In this document: positions 5,856 to 9,406 of the stretch, piece by piece | How the letters are laid out: each line of letters opens with the position of its first letter | Numbering within the stretch: position 1 is the first letter of the stretch | From: Coriobacteriaceae bacterium AM48-5 | Lineage (GTDB): Bacteria; Actinomycetota; Coriobacteriia; Coriobacteriales; Coriobacteriaceae | Direction of reading: 5' to 3' | DNA: 9,406 nt | Assembly: GCA_027669525.1 (NCBI GenBank) | Contig: JAQEDJ010000060.1 | Location: 1-9,406 of the forward strand | Program-made: the position numbers and the translations under genes | Notes under the pieces: generated by a model | Databases searched by the model: none | Told to the model about the DNA's origin: nothing | Seen by the model: the letters and a program-made list of their open reading frames with translations, nothing else

Positions 5856-6465
5856 ATGAACCACGTTAAACACGTTATTCCGATGTCCGATTCGTCGGTC
5901 AGCATTAAGCCTGAGGATATTCAGCCCACTGTGCTGCCCGATGCATTTATTCAGTCCGAAATCGTGCGCAAACTCAATACGTTGAGTCTGCCGCGCTATG
6001 ACCAGTTGCCCAATGTGACGCTCTACCGCGACCAGGTTATTGAGTATGTTGCGCTGTGGATGGAGCCGCTGTCCATTTGCGTTGAGCTCCTGTCATTACG
6101 CCATCGATGATCAATAACTACGTGAAGGTCGGCCTGGTGCCTGCTCCGGTCAAAAAGCAATATGGCCGCGAGCAGATTGCCTGCCTGATCGCTATCTGCC
6201 TCTTTAAGCAGGTCTTACCTATTGCTGCGGTGCAGGCACTCTTTAACATTCAGCGTTTGAGCTACGATGCCCCGACGGCCTCGATTATGTGGTCGATCAG
6301 CTCGAGGCATCGATTCGTTCGGCGTTTTCCGTCGAGCAGACGCCGGTTCCCGATACGGCGCATCAGGTAACGCGTGAGTCGCTGCTTGTGCGCAGTGCGG
6401 TTTCATCCTTCGTTTCGAAAGCGTACCTGATGAGCTATCTAAAGTTTAATGGGTTTAATAGCTAG
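5856..6465 (+). pseudogene. DUF1836-family protein, two frameshifts
   Basis: The repaired product (about 203 residues) looks like the DUF1836 family of small cytoplasmic proteins with a MerR-like helix-turn-helix; their targets are mostly unknown. Recognisable parts are LPRYDQLPNVTLYRDQVIEY, then (V)ITPSMINNYVKVGLVPAP and VKKQYGREQIACLIAICLFK, then an acidic C-terminus ending YLMSYLKFNGFNS. The first break is in CTCC at 6087-6090: one extra C gives VELPVITPSM. The second is in the CCCC at 6270-6273: one more C gives YDAPDGLDYVVDQLEASIRS, open to the TAG at 6463-6465. The ATG at 5856 follows CGGAGGA (5844-5850) closely. An upstream GTG at 5694 overlaps trxB and the terminator and is rejected. 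Both breaks are probably sequence errors. Confidence 0.75.
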
Positions 6466-6477
6466 CCGACGTATAAA

Positions 6478-6525
6478 ACGGGCGGGACAAAGAGCCAGCT
6501 GTCACTTTGTCCCGCCCGTATTTTT
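6478..6525. terminator. Bidirectional terminator between the DUF1836 gene and degV
   Basis: ACGGGCGGGACAAAG (6478-6492) pairs perfectly over 15 bases with 6505-6519 around a 12-base loop. TTTTT follows at 6521-6525 on the plus side, and the A-run 6475-6478 gives Ts on the minus side. It serves both convergent genes. Confidence 0.93.
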
Positions 6526-6538
6526 GCTTGGTTGGACT

Positions 6539-7405
6539 TTATTGGCCCGAAGCCACGCCCATGCCGTAGCCGATAATGAGCCCATGCATTTCGGCATAGT
6601 ATGAATCTAGCCCGTTACAGGGCATGATGATAGTCTTGGAGCCTGACCAGCGCTCCACAATGCGGCTGGCAAGTGCCTGGGCGCCTGTCTCATTTTCCAC
6701 ATGGTCGATGACGACCTCGCCGCCCGTAAAACCCTCGGCTTCCATGGTATCGATGATCTTGTTGAGCATCTTCTTTTCGCCACGCGTGTGACCGACGAGT
6801 TCGATTTTACCGGCCTCGCTCGCCGTTCCCAAAATGCGGATATTGAGCTTGTTGGCAATGACGCCGGCTGCCTTAGGGATACGTCCAGCTTTGGCGAGGT
6901 TTTCGTAATTGCACAAACTGAAGAGGATTTTGCTGTTCTGCTCAAGGCTATCGAAGTATGCGCAAGCGTCCTCGAATGAGACATCCGGATTGCTTGCAAG
7001 ATAGCGGTCGAACAGCAAGAAAATGAGGTCCATTTTGCCGCCAGCTGCGCGTGAATTGACTAGATGAATCTGTCGGTCGGGCTCCTCGGCAAGAACCATA
7101 TCGCGAGCCGTGGCTGCCGCGTTGTAGCTGCCCGACACGCCCTCAGAGATCGGCATGCAGATGGTCTTGTCTGCCAATTTGAAGAGCTCGGCCCACTCCC
7201 CTACGCTGGGACAAGCGCTCGAAGAAGCGTTCGTCTCCGCCTGAACAGCGCAGTTGAGCTCATGTACATCGAGCGAAAGGTCATCGACGAATTCACGCTC
7301 CCCCACTCGAATTTTGAGGGGCGCAAATGCAAAGGTGGTATGGGGCGCGGTCGGTTGCCAATCGCGGAGGTTACAGCTTGAATCGGAGATAAGTGCCCAG
7401 CTCAT
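6539..7405 (-). CDS. DegV-family fatty-acid-binding protein
   Basis: DegV proteins bind a single fatty acid; in several Gram-positives the related FakB proteins present it to the FakA kinase. The 288-residue length is typical. The N-terminus ALISDSSCNL is the usual beta-strand with an Asp-Ser pair; SSSACPSVGEW replaces the more common Thr-Ser-x-Pro-Ser segment, and PISEGVSGSYNAA is the second family loop. NYENLAKAGRIPK, in place of the usual Leu-Lys-Gly-Gly-Arg-Ile, and GEVVIDHVENE lie further on. The ATG at 7405 has AAAGGA about 8 bases upstream. It has its own promoter (TATAAT at 7440-7435) with inverted repeats, and ends at the bidirectional terminator. No FakA partner is visible here, so a role in fatty-acid uptake is only inferred from the family. 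Confidence 0.93.
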   Translation of the reverse strand: MSWALISDSSCNLRDWQPTAPHTTFAFAPLKIRVGEREFVDDLSLDVHELNCAVQAETNASSSACPSVGEWAELFKLADKTICMPISEGVSGSYNAAATARDMVLAEEPDRQIHLVNSRAAGGKMDLIFLLFDRYLASNPDVSFEDACAYFDSLEQNSKILFSLCNYENLAKAGRIPKAAGVIANKLNIRILGTASEAGKIELVGHTRGEKKMLNKIIDTMEAEGFTGGEVVIDHVENETGAQALASRIVERWSGSKTIIMPCNGLDSYYAEMHGLIIGYGMGVASGQ

Positions 7406-7419
7406 AGAGGGTCCTTTCT

Positions 7420-7440
7420 AATTGTTCCTAAACAATTATA
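7420..7440 (-). promoter_or_regulatory. degV -10 box with overlapping operator-like inverted repeat
   Basis: A perfect TATAAT reads leftward at 7440-7435, 30 bases upstream of the degV start. AATTGTT (7420-7426) and AACAATT (7431-7437) form a perfect 7-base inverted repeat around CCTA, overlapping the -10 and the expected transcription start. That position suits a repressor operator. No good -35 is seen at 17 bases; the 16-bp inverted repeat covers that place. Confidence 0.55.
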
Positions 7441-7458
7441 GCCTTCTTGCAAACCGAA

Positions 7459-7497
7459 TGTACGGCTATCTAGTTTTGAATACTAGATAGCCGTACA
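7459..7497. repeat. Perfect 16-bp inverted repeat upstream of degV
   Basis: TGTACGGCTATCTAGT (7459-7474) is the exact complement of 7482-7497, with a 7-base loop (TTTGAAT). No T-run follows on either side, so it is a poor terminator. It covers the place where the degV -35 should be, so it may be a regulator site or activator-dependent element. As RNA it could also protect the 3' end of the hydrolase transcript. Confidence 0.75.
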
Positions 7498-7504
7498 AGA
7501 TTAG

Positions 7505-7544
7505 AGACAAAAGAATAGACCTCGCGACTTTAAGCCACGAGGTC
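7505..7544 (-). terminator. Probable terminator after the NlpC/P60 gene
   Basis: Read leftward, GACCTCG (7544-7538) pairs with CGAGGTC (7524-7518) around a 13-base loop, followed by the T-rich TATTCTTTTGTC (7516-7505). It lies 26 bases after the hydrolase stop. The stem is short (7 bp), so the call is moderate. Confidence 0.55.
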
Positions 7545-7570
7545 CACATTCACACGCTGTGTAAGATGAC

Positions 7571-8695
7571 TTAGTAGCGCACGAAGATATAGTTGTTGTT
7601 CATGCCGGCGGCAACGGAGCTGATGATAACACCCGTATTGTAGTCGGAAGCATGAATCATCTGACCACCACCGATGTAAATGCCGGTGTGGTACGAGTTG
7701 ACAACAACGTCACCGGGCTGCGGATCAGACACACGCGTCCAGCCCATAAAGGTACCCGTGGTGCCGAGGCGGCAATAGCGACCAGTGAGGCAATAGCTAA
7801 CAAAACCAGAGCAGTCGAAGCTGTTCGGGCCAATTCCGCCCCAGGAATAAGCGCAACCAAGCTTGCTGTATGCACGCGAGACAACAGAACCGCCGTCGAC
7901 GGACTGGCTCGGAGCAGAAGGCGTCGGAGCCGGAGCAGGCGTGGAGGGCTGCGGCGTCGGAGCAGGTGCCGGCGTAGGAGCCGGAGTGTTGCCGCCCTGG
8001 TTGTTATTGCTGGTCTGGCCACCGTTGTTGGTGTTCTCGGTCGTATCGGCAGTCTCGTTACTCACCGTGGCCTTCTCGGCGGTGCTAGCGTTGATGCCGG
8101 CCTGCAGCGCGGCATTGGCCTCGGCCTCGGCGGCAAGCTCGGCCTGCAGCTGCGAATCCAAGGAATTTACGACGTTCTGGGCTTCAGCCTGCTGAGCATT
8201 AAGCTCGTCGACCTTCTTTTGCGTGGCGGCGACGTTCTTCTCCTGCTCGGCCTGCTTATCGGTGAGCTGCTGCTTAAGCTCCTTGACCTCTTGAATGGTC
8301 TGAGCTTGCTTATCGGAAACTTTGCCGTAGTAGAACAGACGGTTGAGCATATCGCTCAGATCATCGACACCCGTCAGAACCTGAAGCAGGCTCAGACCGC
8401 CGGTTTTGTACTCGCCGGCGACATAGGTCGAGAGCTTGGCCTGACCATCGGCGATCTCCTGCTGCTTTTGCGTGATCTCGCCAGCAGTCTGATCGAGCGC
8501 CTGCGTCTGCGTGGCAAGCTCATCGTAAATCTGCTGGGTTTGGGTGCCGATCTGCTCGAGTTTCGTACGAGCAGCGGCAAGGTCGGATGCGGTATCGGCG
8601 TAGGCAGGAGCCGCGAGGCCCAAGCCCAAAACACAAGCGAGGGTTGCCGTAGCAGCGCAGCGTGCCATGTTTTTGTGCGTGTTTGCTGTGCGCAT
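7571..8695 (-). CDS. Secreted coiled-coil NlpC/P60 peptidoglycan hydrolase
   Basis: NlpC/P60 enzymes are cysteine peptidases that usually cut the D-Glu-diamino-acid bond in cell-wall stem peptides. Residues 1-33 are a signal peptide (basic start, hydrophobic CVLGLGLAAP, cleavage after AYA33). Residues about 35-200 form two long coiled-coil stretches rich in Gln, Ala and Glu, as in PcsB/RipA-like hydrolases where they keep the enzyme inactive or tie it to the divisome. Residues about 215-265 are a Thr/Asn-rich then Pro-Ala-Thr linker. The catalytic domain (about 268-374) has Cys295 (FDCSGFV), His336 (YHTGIYIGGG) and His348 (MIHAS). The start at 8695 has AAGGAAG upstream. apt ends 32 bases before it with no terminator, so the two are probably co-transcribed. 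A division or daughter-cell-separation role is an inference. Confidence 0.94.
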   Translation of the reverse strand: MRTANTHKNMARCAATATLACVLGLGLAAPAYADTASDLAAARTKLEQIGTQTQQIYDELATQTQALDQTAGEITQKQQEIADGQAKLSTYVAGEYKTGGLSLLQVLTGVDDLSDMLNRLFYYGKVSDKQAQTIQEVKELKQQLTDKQAEQEKNVAATQKKVDELNAQQAEAQNVVNSLDSQLQAELAAEAEANAALQAGINASTAEKATVSNETADTTENTNNGGQTSNNNQGGNTPAPTPAPAPTPQPSTPAPAPTPSAPSQSVDGGSVVSRAYSKLGCAYSWGGIGPNSFDCSGFVSYCLTGRYCRLGTTGTFMGWTRVSDPQPGDVVVNSYHTGIYIGGGQMIHASDYNTGVIISSVAAGMNNNYIFVRY

Positions 8696-8727
8696 GTAGC
8701 TTCCTTTCCAGTAACTAAGGGTAACGG

Positions 8728-9258
8728 CTAGTCTACCGTCACCAGGCTAAAGAGCTCCACATCGTCATCAGACGGCGTGAGCTTCTCGCGCGGGTTGAGA
8801 AACGCAAGCTCAAGTATACAACCGTAACCGACAAGCTTTGCGCCCATATCTCGCACCAGTTTACCTGTTGCCTCGACGGTTCCGCCCGTCGCGACCAAGT
8901 CGTCCAGAATCAACACGGTATCTTTAGAGCTGATAGCGTCGGCATGGATCTCAATTGAATCGGTGCCGTACTCGAGCTCGTAGCTCTGGCTTACGGTCTC
9001 GCGCGGCAGCTTGCCCGGTTTACGTGCGGGAACAAAGCCGGCGCCAAGGGCTACAGCCACCGGTACGCCAACCATAAAGCCGCGAGCCTCGGGTCCCACG
9101 ACCTTGGTGATTCCCTTGCCGGCAAAGTGCTCGGCGAGGGAATCGGTCATGGCTTTGAGCGCCTCGGGATTGCCAAAGAGCGGCGTGATGTCTTTAAAGA
9201 TGACTCCGGGCTCGGGATAGTCGGGGATGTCGACGATTTGAGATTCGAAGTCGTACAT
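8728..9258 (-). CDS. apt: Adenine phosphoribosyltransferase
   Basis: The enzyme makes AMP from adenine and PRPP in purine salvage. The 176-residue length is normal. The conserved start is IVDIPDYPEPGVIFKDITPL (8-27). VVGPEARGFMVGVPVA follows (53-68), then the flexible-loop region ARKPGKLPRETVSQSYELEYG (78-98), and the PRPP-binding motif LILDDLVATGGT (116-127). The frame is open to a TTG at 9273, but the ATG at 9258 has AAAGG 7 bases upstream and matches the family start. The neighbours are unusual for apt, which often sits with recJ and relA in Gram-positives; here an unknown gene ends 39 bases upstream and a cell-wall hydrolase gene follows. Confidence 0.96.
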   Translation of the reverse strand: MYDFESQIVDIPDYPEPGVIFKDITPLFGNPEALKAMTDSLAEHFAGKGITKVVGPEARGFMVGVPVAVALGAGFVPARKPGKLPRETVSQSYELEYGTDSIEIHADAISSKDTVLILDDLVATGGTVEATGKLVRDMGAKLVGYGCILELAFLNPREKLTPSDDDVELFSLVTVD

Positions 9259-9297
9259 TACATGGCCTTTCAATGGGTTGCGAAATTTCGGCAGCGG

Positions 9298-9406
9298 TTA
9301 TTTGCCCGCCGTGGCGGTGCCGGAGTGCGAAGGGGCGACGACCTTGAGCGGCTTTACGAGAGAATCCTCGTGCGAAGCCGGCGCGACGAAGCCGGCGCGA
9401 CAGTTT
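9298..9406 (-). CDS. C-terminal end of an unidentified protein (partial)
   Basis: An open minus-strand frame enters from the window edge and ends at TAA (9300-9298). It shows about 35 residues ending SLVKPLKVVAP then SHSGTATAGK, a small-residue, basic tail without a recognisable domain. It lies 39 bases upstream of apt on the same strand, so it may be the preceding operon gene. A 14-base tandem duplication (9373-9400) falls inside it, and because 14 is not a multiple of three the frame before it could be affected. I cannot identify it. Confidence 0.4.
   Translation of the reverse strand, partial: NCRAGFVAPASHEDSLVKPLKVVAPSHSGTATAGK
9373..9400. repeat. Tandem duplication of a 14-base unit
   Basis: CGAAGCCGGCGCGA occurs twice in direct succession (9373-9386, 9387-9400). 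Each copy contains the palindrome GCCGGC. It lies in the partial gene at the window end. Confidence 0.85.

Noticed and set aside
7652..8731. Long plus-strand open frame (359 codons) antisense to the NlpC/P60 gene
   Set aside because: It is a mirror of a clear secreted hydrolase gene; the product is repetitive Arg/Gly/Leu/Val without a domain or good ribosome site.

Overview
The window looks like ordinary chromosomal DNA of a moderately GC-rich Gram-positive. The genes are lexA divergent from a LysM cell-division suppressor, nrdR-dut, a UgtP/MGDG-type glycolipid glycosyltransferase, trxB, DUF1836, degV, a coiled-coil NlpC/P60 hydrolase and apt. The LexA boxes follow the CGAAC-N4-GTTCG type used by Gram-positives. 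Protein style and gene mix suggest a Coriobacteriia member, perhaps Collinsella; that placement is an inference from memory of such proteins.

Layout. 1-685 (minus): a DUF1624-type membrane acyltransferase gene, frameshifted and apparently cut short at a perfect 42-bp palindrome. 685-1329 (minus): lexA, whose stop codon overlaps the acyltransferase start. 1353-1422: three LexA boxes spaced exactly 28 bp apart, around a good rightward promoter. 1490-2883 (plus): a YneA-like LysM protein gene, then nrdR and dut, with no terminator between them. 2884-3343: a 460-base gap between convergent genes, holding three related hairpin repeats, two of them with long stems, and a further 14-bp hairpin. 3344-4644 (minus): the glycosyltransferase. 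4763-5701 (plus): trxB and its terminator. 5856-6465 (plus): a DUF1836 regulator gene and a bidirectional terminator shared with degV. 6539-7405 (minus): degV with its own promoter and operator-like inverted repeats. 7571-9406 (minus): the end of an unknown gene, then apt, then the NlpC/P60 hydrolase gene.

Function. The left half forms a DNA-damage and nucleotide-supply cluster. LexA represses itself and probably the rightward unit, which would make a division inhibitor, the ribonucleotide reductase repressor and dUTPase. The remaining genes are housekeeping: glycolipid synthesis, thiol redox, cell-wall hydrolysis and purine salvage.

Sequence quality. Five genes are interrupted by six frameshifts. 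Each is repaired by adding one base to a short homopolymer run, and all six are losses. This points to base-calling or assembly error rather than true gene decay, so the five products should be read as probably intact in the organism, apart from the cut-off acyltransferase C-terminus. I found no clear evidence of an undescribed multi-gene system. The best leads are the hairpin repeat family, the SOS-linked operon, and the hairpin over the nrdR start.
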